Source: Vibrio astriarenae (GTDB lineage Bacteria; Pseudomonadota; Gammaproteobacteria; Enterobacterales; Vibrionaceae). Taken from it: DNA of 64,000 nt. The position numbers and the translations under genes are program-made. The stretch spans positions 62,001-126,000 of the forward strand of contig NZ_CP047475.1 of NCBI RefSeq assembly GCF_010587385.1, given 5' to 3'. The notes beneath the pieces were generated by a model. The model was given only the letters and a program-made list of their open reading frames with translations. It searched no databases and was not told the DNA's origin. Shown in pieces: positions 45,433-53,865 of this stretch (the stretch's first letter is position 1; the number at the start of each line of letters is the position of its first letter).

Positions 45433-46128
45433 TTAACTGGTATGGAAGACTTCTTCGGCACTGAGCGATGTCATGCTGCTGATCTTTTTCCAAACATAGT
45501 AGAAAATTGCCATCATCATGATCATGCTTGGAATAGCGATAGCAGGGTAGCTATACAGAGCTAACTTACCCACCTCTTCATTGAATGCCGCAGTACCCGC
45601 GGGGCTCGTGACAATCCATGTGGTTAAGAAGTAGTTCATTGCCGACGAAAAGAAGAAGGTGGTCGCGAACAGGTAATTGGAGCGGGTTAGGCACTTTTCA
45701 AAGGCTTCTTCGTTGCCAGACTGCTGCAATCGCTCTTTAATCAGGGCAAGGTTCAACACGGTGTCATTGAACAACACCTTTTTTACCACTGGGTAGCGAG
45801 TGAAGGTAGAGACATAAATTGCAGTACCGATTAATCCAGGGATCAGGGCTTCTTTAAAGGCTAGCCAGCGAGTATCTAGTTCGAGTAGACCGATGCCACC
45901 AGTGAGTAACACACTGATAAAACCTAAAGCTGCGATGAAGTTAAACTTCTTGTTGCGGATGAGCTCATAGCCACCGTAGACAACTGGGAAAGCTAAGCCA
46001 ATGACTAAAGCCATGACGGCACCAAGGTGTTCATCTCCACTGAACTTCATCAAAATGAAGGAAGGGATAAGAACGTTAAAGATAACCTCGAACAATGGGT
46101 TCGATTTCTTGCTGTTGTTTTGACTCAT
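45433..46128 (-). CDS. Integral membrane protein, VC0807-like
   Basis: The 231-residue protein has about six hydrophobic segments (near residues 13-29, 35-53, 63-80, 92-106, 149-167 and 189-212) and Lys-rich loops. The pattern ELIRNKKFNFIAALGF and GGIGLLELDTRWLAFKEALIPG reminds me of the VC0807 family of Vibrio membrane proteins, related to septation protein A-like families; this is from memory. No transport or enzymatic motif is visible. It stands alone between eda and gorA. An 8-bp inverted repeat (CATGAAAC/GTTTCATG) lies 60 bp upstream. Confidence 0.6.
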   Translation of the reverse strand: MSQNNSKKSNPLFEVIFNVLIPSFILMKFSGDEHLGAVMALVIGLAFPVVYGGYELIRNKKFNFIAALGFISVLLTGGIGLLELDTRWLAFKEALIPGLIGTAIYVSTFTRYPVVKKVLFNDTVLNLALIKERLQQSGNEEAFEKCLTRSNYLFATTFFFSSAMNYFLTTWIVTSPAGTAAFNEEVGKLALYSYPAIAIPSMIMMMAIFYYVWKKISSMTSLSAEEVFHTS

Positions 46129-46269
46129 AGTAATCCAGAGTTAAAGTGACAAACCGTTTTATTGGTCGAAAATAGTATCCAAGTTGTCATGAAACGCAAA
46201 TGCCAATACGGTGACAGGATGTTTCATGTCTCCAAATGAGCTGATTACCCAGCATTTACCCAAATTGAA

Positions 46270-46303
46270 AAAACCACCGAGTAACGATTTACGCGGTGGT
46301 TTT
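46270..46303 (-). terminator. gorA terminator
   Basis: The outer stem AAAACCACCG / CGGTGGTTTT and inner GTAA / TTAC form a long hairpin; on the minus strand a T6 run follows. It lies 40 bases after the gorA stop. Confidence 0.85.
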
Positions 46304-46342
46304 ATTAGTCAGAACTCGCTTGATGGCATAGTGGCGAAAGCC

Positions 46343-47698
46343 CTATCTCATCGTCACGAACTCCTCGCTGCCGGTCGGGTGAATGGCAACAACTGAGTCA
46401 AAGTCTGCTTTAGTTGCACCCATCTTCATTGCGACAGCGAAGCCTTGAATCATCTCATCAACGGTGAAGCCGATACCGTGAAGACCAACCACTTTTTCGT
46501 CTTCACCCGCACAAACCAGTTTCATCTTGCATGGCTGACGGTGCTTGGTGACGGCTGTGTACATCGCCGTAAAGCCTGAAGTGTAAACCTTCACGCTATC
46601 TTTACCGTACTGCTCTTCAGCTTCTTGAGTCGTTAGACCGATCGTGCCAATAGGTGGGTGGCTAAATACCACGGTTGGGACAAGGTCGTAGTCCATTTTT
46701 GCTTCTGGTTTGTTGTTAAACAAACGTTCAGATAGCTGGCGACCTGCTTTTACCGCCACAGGAGTCAACTCAATACCGCCTTCCATGATATCACCGACAC
46801 AGTAGATGCCTTTGACGTTGGTCTCTTGGTACTCATCTACTTTGATGTAGCCGCGCTCATTGGTTGCAACGCCGGTTGACTCAAGATTGATTGCATCGGT
46901 TGCTGGATGACGGCCGATAGCCCAGATAACGTGGTCAACGTTTTGGCTGTTACCATTTTCTAGGTGTAGCGTCAGGCTGCCATCGTCTTCTTTCACGATC
47001 TCTTTTGGTACCGAGTTGTTGTGCAGCGTTGGTCCTTCCGCTTCCATCACTTCAACCAGTGTCTCAATGATCATCGGGTCGAAGCTGCGAATCGGGGTCT
47101 CTTTGCGACAGAATAGGTGTGTTTCGGTACCTAGAGCGTGCAGTACGCCTGCAATTTCAACCGCAATGTACCCAGCGCCAATGACAGCAACACGTTTTGG
47201 TTGCTCTGCTAGGTCAAAGAAACCATTTGAGTCGATGCCGTACTCAGCACCTGGAATGTTTGGAATTGTAGGGCGGCCACCCACGGCGATAAGAATATGA
47301 TCAGCCGTGTATTGCTCACCATTCACTTCAACGGTGTTCTCATCAACAAACTTAGCAAAGCCTTTGATGACGTTGACTTTGTTGTTGCCAAGAACGCGAT
47401 CGTAAGACTGGTGGATACGGCCAATGTAAGCCTGGCGACTTTCAACCAGTTTGCCCCAGTTGAAGCCTTTGACATCGACATCAAAGCCATAATCTGGAGC
47501 GTATAGGTTCATTGCTTCAGCAACTTGTGCACCGTGCCACATGACTTTCTTTGGCACACAGCCTACGTTTACACACGTACCGCCAAGGTCTTGTGCTTCA
47601 ATCAGTGCCACTTTTGCGCCGTACATTGCCGCACGGTTAGCTGATGCGATACCGCCACTACCGCCGCCAATACAGATATAGTCAAAATGTGTAGCCAT
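46343..47698 (-). CDS. gorA: Glutathione-disulfide reductase Gor
   Basis: Gor reduces oxidised glutathione with NADPH. The 451 residues have the FAD-binding [14 protein letters not shown] motif (about 8-21), the redox-active disulfide [13 protein letters not shown] (about 39-51), the NADPH-binding [10 protein letters not shown] (about 171-180), and the C-terminal HPTGSEEF with the catalytic His (about 441). It precedes no other gene on the strand, but rlmJ and prlC lie next to it, the same set as in E. coli (gor, rlmJ, prlC). OxyR control cannot be shown from the upstream bases. Confidence 0.96.
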   Translation of the reverse strand: MATHFDYICIGGGSGGIASANRAAMYGAKVALIEAQDLGGTCVNVGCVPKKVMWHGAQVAEAMNLYAPDYGFDVDVKGFNWGKLVESRQAYIGRIHQSYDRVLGNNKVNVIKGFAKFVDENTVEVNGEQYTADHILIAVGGRPTIPNIPGAEYGIDSNGFFDLAEQPKRVAVIGAGYIAVEIAGVLHALGTETHLFCRKETPIRSFDPMIIETLVEVMEAEGPTLHNNSVPKEIVKEDDGSLTLHLENGNSQNVDHVIWAIGRHPATDAINLESTGVATNERGYIKVDEYQETNVKGIYCVGDIMEGGIELTPVAVKAGRQLSERLFNNKPEAKMDYDLVPTVVFSHPPIGTIGLTTQEAEEQYGKDSVKVYTSGFTAMYTAVTKHRQPCKMKLVCAGEDEKVVGLHGIGFTVDEMIQGFAVAMKMGATKADFDSVVAIHPTGSEEFVTMR

Positions 47699-47979
47699 TA
47701 CTTTCTCCAGGAGCTTATTGATTTTTTGGATTGCCTATTACAGATACATTGGGGTGTTTTTGCTCAGATCAATAGTAACTGTCAGGAATCGATAGCCTTA
47801 ATAGTACGATGAGTCTAGCAAGTTAATCTAATGGGAAAAAGCGAGATTGATTATGACTAATAACGATTAATTCGCATCAGTGACTCATCACTTAAAGACG
47901 TATGATGGTGAGAATAGACGATGATGGGGATGATATCAGGCACACGTGGGTGCCTGATGATGAGGTTTTACATGGAAGG

Positions 47980-48819
47980 CTATTCAGGAACGACCCACTC
48001 AACCTTATGGTGGCCGGTTGCTGGCGCAATTGCTTGCTGCAAAAATGGCAAAATCTCTTTCATCTGACTTTCCAGCTTCCACGGCGGGTTGATGACAATC
48101 ATGCCCGATGCGGTCATGCCACGTTCGTTAGTATCCGGTGCGACACCGAGCTCGATCTGCAAGATCTTTTTGATCCCAAGGCTTTCGAGCCCCTCAAGCA
48201 TGTCGTCAATATCATGACGGTTTACCACAGGGTACCAGATCGCGTAAACACCGGTCGCCCAGCGTTTGTAGCTTTGAGCAATGGCAGTGACGACATCGCG
48301 GTACTCTTTAGCCAACTCGTACGGTGGATCAATCAACACCAAACCGCGACGTTCTTTTGGTGGCAGGCTCGCTTTTAGGCGTTTGAAGCCATCTTCTTTG
48401 AAGATTTTTACCTGACGATCGCGGTGAAACTCCTGCTCGAGTAGTGGGTAGTCACTTGGGTGTAACTCAGTCAATACCATACGGTCTTGTTCACGAATTT
48501 GTGCGCGAGCAACGCGAGGAGAGCCTGGGTAGTACCTCAGGGTATCACCATTATTCAGTACCTTGATGGAGTCGAGGTAGCTTGCGATTTCCTGTGGAAT
48601 ATTCTCTTGCTGCCAAACTCGCGCGATACCTTGTTTGTACTCGCTGGTTTTCTCCGACCATTCGTGCGTTAGGTCATAGCGACCTACACCAGAGTGCGTA
48701 TCGTGGTAAACAAAGGGCTTATCTTTTTGCTTGAGTGCATCTAGGATGAGACTTTGTACAATGTGCTTAACCACATCGGCGTGATTGCCCGCGTGAAAAC
48801 TGTGACGATAACTTAGCAA
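47980..48819 (-). CDS. rlmJ: 23S rRNA (adenine(2030)-N(6))-methyltransferase RlmJ
   Basis: RlmJ methylates A2030 of 23S rRNA. The 279 residues begin LSYRHSFHAGNHADVVKH, as in E. coli, and carry the catalytic DPPY motif at residues 164-167. The protein has a Rossmann methyltransferase core with an inserted helical subdomain. It is divergent from prlC. A 9-bp inverted repeat (ATCAGGCAC/GTGCCTGAT) lies about 20 bases after the stop but lacks a T-run, so termination there is doubtful. The 281 bases between rlmJ and gorA hold no gene that I can support. Confidence 0.95.
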   Translation of the reverse strand: MLSYRHSFHAGNHADVVKHIVQSLILDALKQKDKPFVYHDTHSGVGRYDLTHEWSEKTSEYKQGIARVWQQENIPQEIASYLDSIKVLNNGDTLRYYPGSPRVARAQIREQDRMVLTELHPSDYPLLEQEFHRDRQVKIFKEDGFKRLKASLPPKERRGLVLIDPPYELAKEYRDVVTAIAQSYKRWATGVYAIWYPVVNRHDIDDMLEGLESLGIKKILQIELGVAPDTNERGMTASGMIVINPPWKLESQMKEILPFLQQAIAPATGHHKVEWVVPE

Positions 48820-48889
48820 GGTAGACTCTCAAAACGCTACGCAGAGCGTGTCTTGTAAATAAAGATAGTGGGTAGATTATACGCCACTA

Positions 48890-48918
48890 TTGAAAATTGC
48901 TGAACCTACCTATATTTA
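48890..48918 (+). promoter_or_regulatory. Candidate prlC promoter
   Basis: TTGAAA (48890-48895) and TATTTA (48913-48918) are spaced 17 bp apart, about 94 bp before the prlC ATG. The same stretch (TTGAAA, then CCTATAT) faintly resembles an RpoH promoter. Confidence 0.45.
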
Positions 48919-49011
48919 CTTAAGTAATGATTAAAAAAAGACTGTCGAATTGATGACTTAGCTAGGCTCAGTCAACGGCAGAAAACCAGCTTTGCAACAC
49001 AAGGAATGATT

Positions 49012-51054
49012 ATGTCTAATCCACTGTTGACCTTTTCGGACTTACCTCCATTTTCTCAAATTAAGCCTGACCACGTAAAACCCGCTGTCGAGCAAGCGAT
49101 CACTGAGTGTCGCGCTAAGATTGATGCACTGCTAGAAGGTAACGATACCCCAACTTGGCAAAACCTTGTGGCGCCAATTGAACAGGTAGATGATCGTCTC
49201 AGCCGCATTTGGTCACCTGTGAGCCATATGAATTCAGTCGTGAACAGTGAAGAGCTGCGTGAAGCGTATGAAAGTTGCCTACCGCTACTGTCTGAGTACG
49301 GTACGTGGGTTGGTCAACATAAAGGCTTGTTTGAGGCTTATAAGGCAATCAAAGCCAGCGATGAGTTTGCTCAGTTAACTCAAGCACAAAAGAAAACCAT
49401 CACAGACGCTTTGCGTGACTTTGAGCTCTCCGGTATCGGGTTACCTGCGAATGAGCAGCATCGTTATGGTGAGATCAGTAAACGAATGTCTGAGCTGGGC
49501 TCTCAGTTTTCTAACAATGTTCTGGACGCCACCATGGGCTGGACCAAGCATGTGACAGATGAAGCCGAACTTGCCGGCATGCCGGAATCGGCACTAGCAG
49601 CAGCGCAAGCGGCGGCTGAATCAAAAGAGCTTGAAGGGTATCTTTTGACGCTCGATATTCCTTCCTACCTACCAGTGATGACCTACTGTGACAACCAGGC
49701 TCTGCGTAAAGAGCTGTATGAAGCGTATGTCACTCGCGCCTCTGATCGTGGGCCAAATGCCGGTAAGTGGGATAATAGTGAGATCATCAATGAGCAGCTT
49801 AAGCTGCGTCATGAGATAGCACGTATGCTTGGCTTTAACACGTTCAGTGAGAAGTCACTAGCGACTAAAATGGCTGAGACGCCAGATCAAGTGCTAGGCT
49901 TCCTCAATGATTTGGCGAGCAAGGCCAAAACACAAGGTGAGCGAGAAGTAGAAGACCTGCGCAGTTTTGCCAGCAAAGAGTTTGGGGTAGAGAGCTTAGA
50001 GCTGTGGGATATAGCCTATTACAGTGAAAAGCAAAAACAGCACTTGTTCCAGATTTCTGATGAAGAGCTGCGCCCATACTTCCCAGAGAGCAAGGTTGTG
50101 AGTGGTTTGTTTGAAGTACTCAATCGCGTCTTTGGTATGACGGTGACTGAGCGTGAAGGCGTCGATACTTGGCATGAGTCTGTACGCTTCTTTGATATCT
50201 TTGATGACAAGCAAACATTGCGTGGTAGCTTCTACCTAGACCTCTATGCGCGCGAGCATAAACGTGGTGGGGCATGGATGGATGATTGTCGTGGTCGTCG
50301 CGTGACGCTAGAGGGCGAGTTGCAATCACCAGTGGCTTACTTAACATGTAACTTCAACCGTCCAGTCGGGGATAAACCAGCCCTGTTTACTCACGATGAG
50401 GTGGTGACCTTGTTCCATGAGTTTGGACACGGTATTCACCATATGCTGACTCAAGTGGAAACAGGAGCGGTTTCTGGCATCAATGGGGTACCATGGGATG
50501 CTGTTGAGCTACCGAGTCAGTTCCTAGAGAACTGGTGTTGGGAAGAAGAAGCGCTGGCGTTTATTTCCGGTCACTATGAGTCAGGTGAACCTTTGCCTAA
50601 GGCGATGCTAGATAAAATGCTGGCCGCGAAGAACTTCCAGTCTGCGATGTTTATTCTGCGTCAGTTAGAGTTCGGCCTGTTTGATTTTACGCTGCACACC
50701 GAGTTTGACCCAGAGGTGGGTCCACGCGTGCTTGAGACACTGGCTCAAGTGAAGTCGAAAGTTGCGGTACTGCCTAGCTTAGAATGGAATCGTTTCTCGC
50801 ACAGCTTTAGCCATATCTTTGCCGGTGGCTACAGTGCTGGTTACTACAGTTACCTGTGGGCTGAGGTGTTGTCTTCGGATGCCTTCTCGCGCTTTGAAGA
50901 AGAGGGTATTTTCAACAAAGAGACAGGAGCAAGCTTCCTAAATAACATCCTGGAGATGGGGGGCAGTGAAGAGCCGATGGAGCTCTTTAAGCGCTTCCGT
51001 GGTCGAGAGCCACAGATTGATGCTTTGCTGCGTCACTCAGGCATTTCAGCGTAA
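49012..51054 (+). CDS. prlC: Oligopeptidase A PrlC
   Basis: PrlC is a cytoplasmic M3-family zinc metallopeptidase that degrades short peptides, including cleaved signal peptides. The 680 residues equal the E. coli length, and the zinc site HEFGH spans residues 469-473. Other conserved parts are DALRDFELSGIGLP and FSHIFAGGYSAGYYSYLWA. ATG 49012 is six bases after AAGGA; ATG 49006 is too close to that site. In E. coli prlC also neighbours gor and rlmJ; rsmJ, which follows prlC there, is not present here. Confidence 0.96.
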   Translation: MSNPLLTFSDLPPFSQIKPDHVKPAVEQAITECRAKIDALLEGNDTPTWQNLVAPIEQVDDRLSRIWSPVSHMNSVVNSEELREAYESCLPLLSEYGTWVGQHKGLFEAYKAIKASDEFAQLTQAQKKTITDALRDFELSGIGLPANEQHRYGEISKRMSELGSQFSNNVLDATMGWTKHVTDEAELAGMPESALAAAQAAAESKELEGYLLTLDIPSYLPVMTYCDNQALRKELYEAYVTRASDRGPNAGKWDNSEIINEQLKLRHEIARMLGFNTFSEKSLATKMAETPDQVLGFLNDLASKAKTQGEREVEDLRSFASKEFGVESLELWDIAYYSEKQKQHLFQISDEELRPYFPESKVVSGLFEVLNRVFGMTVTEREGVDTWHESVRFFDIFDDKQTLRGSFYLDLYAREHKRGGAWMDDCRGRRVTLEGELQSPVAYLTCNFNRPVGDKPALFTHDEVVTLFHEFGHGIHHMLTQVETGAVSGINGVPWDAVELPSQFLENWCWEEEALAFISGHYESGEPLPKAMLDKMLAAKNFQSAMFILRQLEFGLFDFTLHTEFDPEVGPRVLETLAQVKSKVAVLPSLEWNRFSHSFSHIFAGGYSAGYYSYLWAEVLSSDAFSRFEEEGIFNKETGASFLNNILEMGGSEEPMELFKRFRGREPQIDALLRHSGISA

Positions 51055-51077
51055 ATAGTTGATAAGATTGTATATGA

Positions 51078-51107
51078 GAAGGGCTCTTCACTTGAAGAGC
51101 CCTTTTT
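51078..51107 (+). terminator. prlC terminator
   Basis: Stem AAGGGCTCTTC / GAAGAGCCCTT with a 4-base loop is followed by T5 on the plus strand. The minus strand lacks a T-run. Confidence 0.88.
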
Positions 51108-51131
51108 CGTGCTATCAATTTTAAGAAAGTT

Positions 51132-51590
51132 CTATTTGTTGTTCATTACTCGGCGAACTTGCCCGTCAGCAGACAGTGGCCCTGCGCCCCAAACGATGAC
51201 AATCAGTATCATCAATCCCCAAAGTTGGTGGTCATAGAAGCCTTTTTCCCATAGAAGGGGGTAAGAGATAACAGCAATAATGTTAAAGACAAAAAGAATC
51301 GCTGCCATTGGGCGAGTAAAAAAGCCGATGGCAAGAAAGACGGGCAGGATCAGCTCCGCGCCGGTTCCCATGTAGGCGGCAAGCTCCCACGGTAAAATGG
51401 GTACTTGGTATTCGTACTCGAACAGGAAGAGCGTGCTATCCCAAGAGGCAATCTTAACTAAGCCTGAATTAAAGAACACCCATCCGACCCATAAACGACA
51501 AAACAGGAGTAGCAGTGGCACAAACAGCGCTTGTGTTTTATCAATCAGGTTGTCGTAATTTTGTATGTGGCTTTTTAGACTCGTTGTCAT
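51132..51590 (-). CDS. DoxX family membrane protein of the bufferin-type operon
   Basis: The 152-residue protein has four hydrophobic segments and the DoxX pattern RLWVGWVFFNSGLVKIASW near the N-terminus and ELILPVFLAIGFFTRPMAAIL in the middle. DoxX proteins often end MNIO/DUF692 RiPP operons; a redox or membrane-linked role is suspected but unproven. It lies 24 bp after the bufC-like gene, with GAGAGGA before its ATG, and is the last gene of the four-gene minus-strand operon. No separate promoter is seen. Confidence 0.85.
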   Translation of the reverse strand: MTTSLKSHIQNYDNLIDKTQALFVPLLLLFCRLWVGWVFFNSGLVKIASWDSTLFLFEYEYQVPILPWELAAYMGTGAELILPVFLAIGFFTRPMAAILFVFNIIAVISYPLLWEKGFYDHQLWGLMILIVIVWGAGPLSADGQVRRVMNNK

Positions 51591-51614
51591 AATGGTGTCC
51601 TCTCTAAGTTCTGG

Positions 51615-52370
51615 CTAGTGTTTAGCGAGCGTAAACCCAGCAATCAGGGCTTTTTCCATGAGGGTATTGAGATGAGGAAGCAGCTCGGGTGGAATGTCTG
51701 ATAGTGGCTGTTGCTGGTGGATAGACTCAACCAGTTGAAATATCTCGGGCTCAAGAGCAATTGGTGTTCGATGCCCATTGGGCAGAGCTTGTATGACACC
51801 CTGCTGAGCGCGATGAATGTCGAGTGCATCAAAGCAGTTGCTTTGCACCGCATCAAATAGCTCAAAGAGCGCGTAGTTGCTTTTGATGAGTTGGACCGAT
51901 GGGAACAGGTGGAAGACGACTTGCCCTTGCTGCTCCGCTGGGATCTCTGCCAGAGCTTGCACTTGAAGGACCTCTTCATCAACAGGTACGCCTGCTTTAT
52001 GAAAGGCGATATCCATCGACCATTCAAATGATGCAACATCCTCAATATAGGGCGCGGCATCAATGACATTCGGAAATTGAGTGAGTGTGTCGTCAAAGCT
52101 TTCTCCATAGTCACTCACATCCCCTTTATGGAGTGGCGTGTTGAGAACATGATGGCGGGCGATTTGGCTAAAACACTCATCACCTAACAGCAGCTCTACC
52201 ATAGGGTAAGTGGCAGACAGCACTTCACTGAGACTAATAACAAAGTTATTTCGATAGACTTGGAGACGAGAGTCTGCATCAAAATGGTTGCTGGTAATGT
52301 CGCAGTCTGCGCCATCCGATTGATATTGCAGAGCTAAGCCAAATTGCTGCTGGAGTAGAGTCAGTTCCAT
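51615..52370 (-). CDS. BufC/HvfC-like partner protein (DUF2063)
   Basis: The 251-residue protein matches the DUF2063 family, now seen as the partner protein of MNIO enzymes (called BufC or HvfC) that brings the precursor peptide to the enzyme. The N-terminal part has RLQVYRNNFVISLSEVLSATYPMVELLLG, the family hallmark. The rest is helical and variable. GGAGG inside the end of the MNIO gene serves as its ribosome binding site, and only one base separates the two genes, so they are translated together. The role is known from homologues; no catalytic motif is expected. Confidence 0.88.
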   Translation of the reverse strand: MELTLLQQQFGLALQYQSDGADCDITSNHFDADSRLQVYRNNFVISLSEVLSATYPMVELLLGDECFSQIARHHVLNTPLHKGDVSDYGESFDDTLTQFPNVIDAAPYIEDVASFEWSMDIAFHKAGVPVDEEVLQVQALAEIPAEQQGQVVFHLFPSVQLIKSNYALFELFDAVQSNCFDALDIHRAQQGVIQALPNGHRTPIALEPEIFQLVESIHQQQPLSDIPPELLPHLNTLMEKALIAGFTLAKH

Positions 52371-52371
52371 T

Positions 52372-53253
52372 TTAGCCTCCTACCACATTCACCGTATTTG
52401 GCGCTACGGTACTCATCAATCGGTTACGTGCTTTGCTTGCTTCATCAAGCAGTACCTCAGGCTCTGGTATGTCGAGATCCCATTCAATAAGGGTATGTCT
52501 CGCCCCTGCCTGCTCCAACCAATATTGATACAGGGCCCAAACCTCCTCACTGACTGGGCGGCTGTGGGTATCGATCCACAGTTCACCCTGTTCCAGTGTT
52601 TTCACCGTAAAACCAGCAAGGTGGATTTCATCGACCGCGTGATGCGGAATAGCGTCGATGTAGTGTTGACTGTCAAAATTGTGGTTAAAAGCCGACACAT
52701 GAATGTTGTTTAAATCGAGCAATAGGCGGCATTCGGTGCGTCGATGTACTTCCGCTAAAAAATCCCACTCATTGATGGTGGAATGATTGAAGGCAAGATA
52801 ACTAGACGGATTCTCAATCAATATGGCTTGTCCTAGGGTGTCTTGTACTTCAAGCACGTTACGACAGAAAACATTGAGTGCTTCTTCGGTATAGGGCAAA
52901 GGCAAAAGGTCATTAAAATAGTGACCGCCTGTTTGACTCCAGCTTAGATGGTCAGAGATCAATATAGGGTTAATGTCTGCAATGAGATTTTTTAGATGAA
53001 GTAGGTGCTCAGGATTCACTCGCTCCACACTACCCAATGATAAGCCGATACCGTGGCAGCTAATCGGATAATGCCGAGCAATATCCCGAAGCTGCTGGCG
53101 AGCGACAGAGTGGGGGTGGAAGTAATTTTCACTGTGTATCTCAAGCCAACCTGTCTCTGTTTTCATTTGCGAGAAGTAGTTCATGTGTGGGTGACGAAGA
53201 CCAACACCAACTAATTTGCTTGGGTCAAATGATGAGTGAGCGTGGGTTTGCAT
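52372..53253 (-). CDS. MNIO-family (DUF692) peptide-modifying enzyme, BufB/HvfB-like
   Basis: The 293-residue protein belongs to the multinuclear non-haem iron-dependent oxidative enzymes (MNIO, DUF692), which have a TIM-barrel fold and change Cys residues of ribosomal peptides, for example into oxazolone or thiooxazole groups. Family hallmarks seen are GVGLRHPHMNYF, EIHSENYF (about 39-46), SCHGIGLSLGS, SDHLSW, NPSSYLAF, LLDLNNIHVSAFNH and EIHLAGF; they supply the metal-binding His, Asp and Glu residues. ATG 53253 has AAGGA eight bases upstream and gives the usual family length; an upstream GTG/ATG at 53319/53316 is less likely because it would lie in the intercistronic hairpin. It follows the Cys-rich precursor gene. 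Confidence 0.92.
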   Translation of the reverse strand: MQTHAHSSFDPSKLVGVGLRHPHMNYFSQMKTETGWLEIHSENYFHPHSVARQQLRDIARHYPISCHGIGLSLGSVERVNPEHLLHLKNLIADINPILISDHLSWSQTGGHYFNDLLPLPYTEEALNVFCRNVLEVQDTLGQAILIENPSSYLAFNHSTINEWDFLAEVHRRTECRLLLDLNNIHVSAFNHNFDSQHYIDAIPHHAVDEIHLAGFTVKTLEQGELWIDTHSRPVSEEVWALYQYWLEQAGARHTLIEWDLDIPEPEVLLDEASKARNRLMSTVAPNTVNVVGG

Positions 53254-53297
53254 GAGGCATCCTTGAGGCTTATGTTGCGGTTCGGCGAGCGGGTGGA

Positions 53298-53327
53298 AGG
53301 GGTGGTTGTTGAGCATCACCCACCCCT
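53298..53327 (-). promoter_or_regulatory. Intercistronic hairpin between precursor and MNIO genes
   Basis: AGGGGTGG / CCACCCCT forms an 8-bp G+C-rich stem with a 14-base loop in the 84-bp gap. It lacks a T-run, so it may stabilise the 3' end of the precursor mRNA or cause partial termination, giving more peptide than enzyme. Confidence 0.55.
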
Positions 53328-53337
53328 AAAGTCTGAG

Positions 53338-53598
53338 TTATGATGATTGAGTACTACCACCAGTGAGTTTGTCACAAAGACCTTTTGGTACCACTACAAA
53401 CGCATCTGACTGATTGTCTTCTTTTGATGTGCCTGCACATGAGCTTGATTTGGTTGCACAGTCATTTTTACCGGCTTTTGAAACGCCATAGCATTTCTCT
53501 TTGTCCATTGCGACGGCGGGAGCGGCGGTAAGCATAGTGCCACCAAGAGCAAGAAGACCTGTAACTGCGGCTGTAACGGCTAGATTAGACTTTTTCAT
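53338..53598 (-). CDS. Bufferin-type RiPP precursor (DUF2282, BufA1/HvfA-like)
   Basis: The 86-residue precursor has a long Sec-type signal peptide (basic MKK, hydrophobic residues 6-24, APAVA cleavage near 30) and a mature part with four cysteines, C36, C47, C54 and C75. The pattern EKCYGVSKAGKNDC, SSCAG and VPKGLCDKLTGG is the DUF2282 (BufA1) type. In related systems the MNIO enzyme changes Cys residues, and the exported product binds copper. Of three tandem ATGs (53604, 53601, 53598), the last has the best spacing from GAGG. It heads the operon precursor-MNIO-partner-DoxX. No clear ECF-sigma promoter was found upstream. Confidence 0.88.
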   Translation of the reverse strand: MKKSNLAVTAAVTGLLALGGTMLTAAPAVAMDKEKCYGVSKAGKNDCATKSSSCAGTSKEDNQSDAFVVVPKGLCDKLTGGSTQSS

Positions 53599-53837
53599 CA
53601 TCATTTCCTCTGATAGTTTCCTTTACTTTGTATTGGCAGAATGGTTAATGATTACCCAAGCTGCTTAATCAAAAAGATAGGAACAAGCGGAGAAAAATTT
53701 CGTCTGAGTTAACAAAAAGTTTACATTTTGATTGGTTTTTTAAGTTAAACACCTGAATTAACTGATGTAAAAAGGATCAAAAAAATCTGCAATTAGTGCC
53801 TCAAATATCTATCGTGATTACGTTATAATCTACTTTT

Positions 53838-53853
53838 ATGTATAAATAACCAG
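53838..53853 (+). promoter_or_regulatory. LexA-type SOS box upstream of uvrD
   Basis: ATGTATAAATAACCAG matches the LexA pattern CTGT-N8-ACAG with two mismatches. It lies 9 bases after a perfect -10 TATAAT (53824-53829) and 12 bases before the uvrD ATG, thus over the predicted start of transcription. The E. coli uvrD box also ends in CCAG. Confidence 0.6.
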
Positions 53854-53865
53854 TAAGTAGACATC

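Noticed and set aside
46211..46396. A 61-codon plus-strand frame between the VC0807-like gene and gorA
   Set aside because: It runs through the gorA terminator hairpin and into the gorA 3' end, and has no good ribosome binding site.
47937..47961. Hairpin ATCAGGCAC/GTGCCTGAT as the rlmJ terminator
   Set aside because: No T-run follows on the minus strand, so intrinsic termination is not supported.
47902..48378. A 158-codon plus-strand frame opposite the rlmJ 3' half
   Set aside because: Most of it is antisense to rlmJ, it has a poor start context and no family resemblance.
48890..48918. RpoH promoter before prlC
   Set aside because: TTGAAA-N13-CCTATAT is only a loose match; a sigma-70 reading of the same bases is at least as good.
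53605..53837. An ECF-sigma promoter for the bufferin-type operon
   Set aside because: GTAAAC and CGAA pieces can be found on the minus strand, but spacing and sequence do not settle on one pattern.
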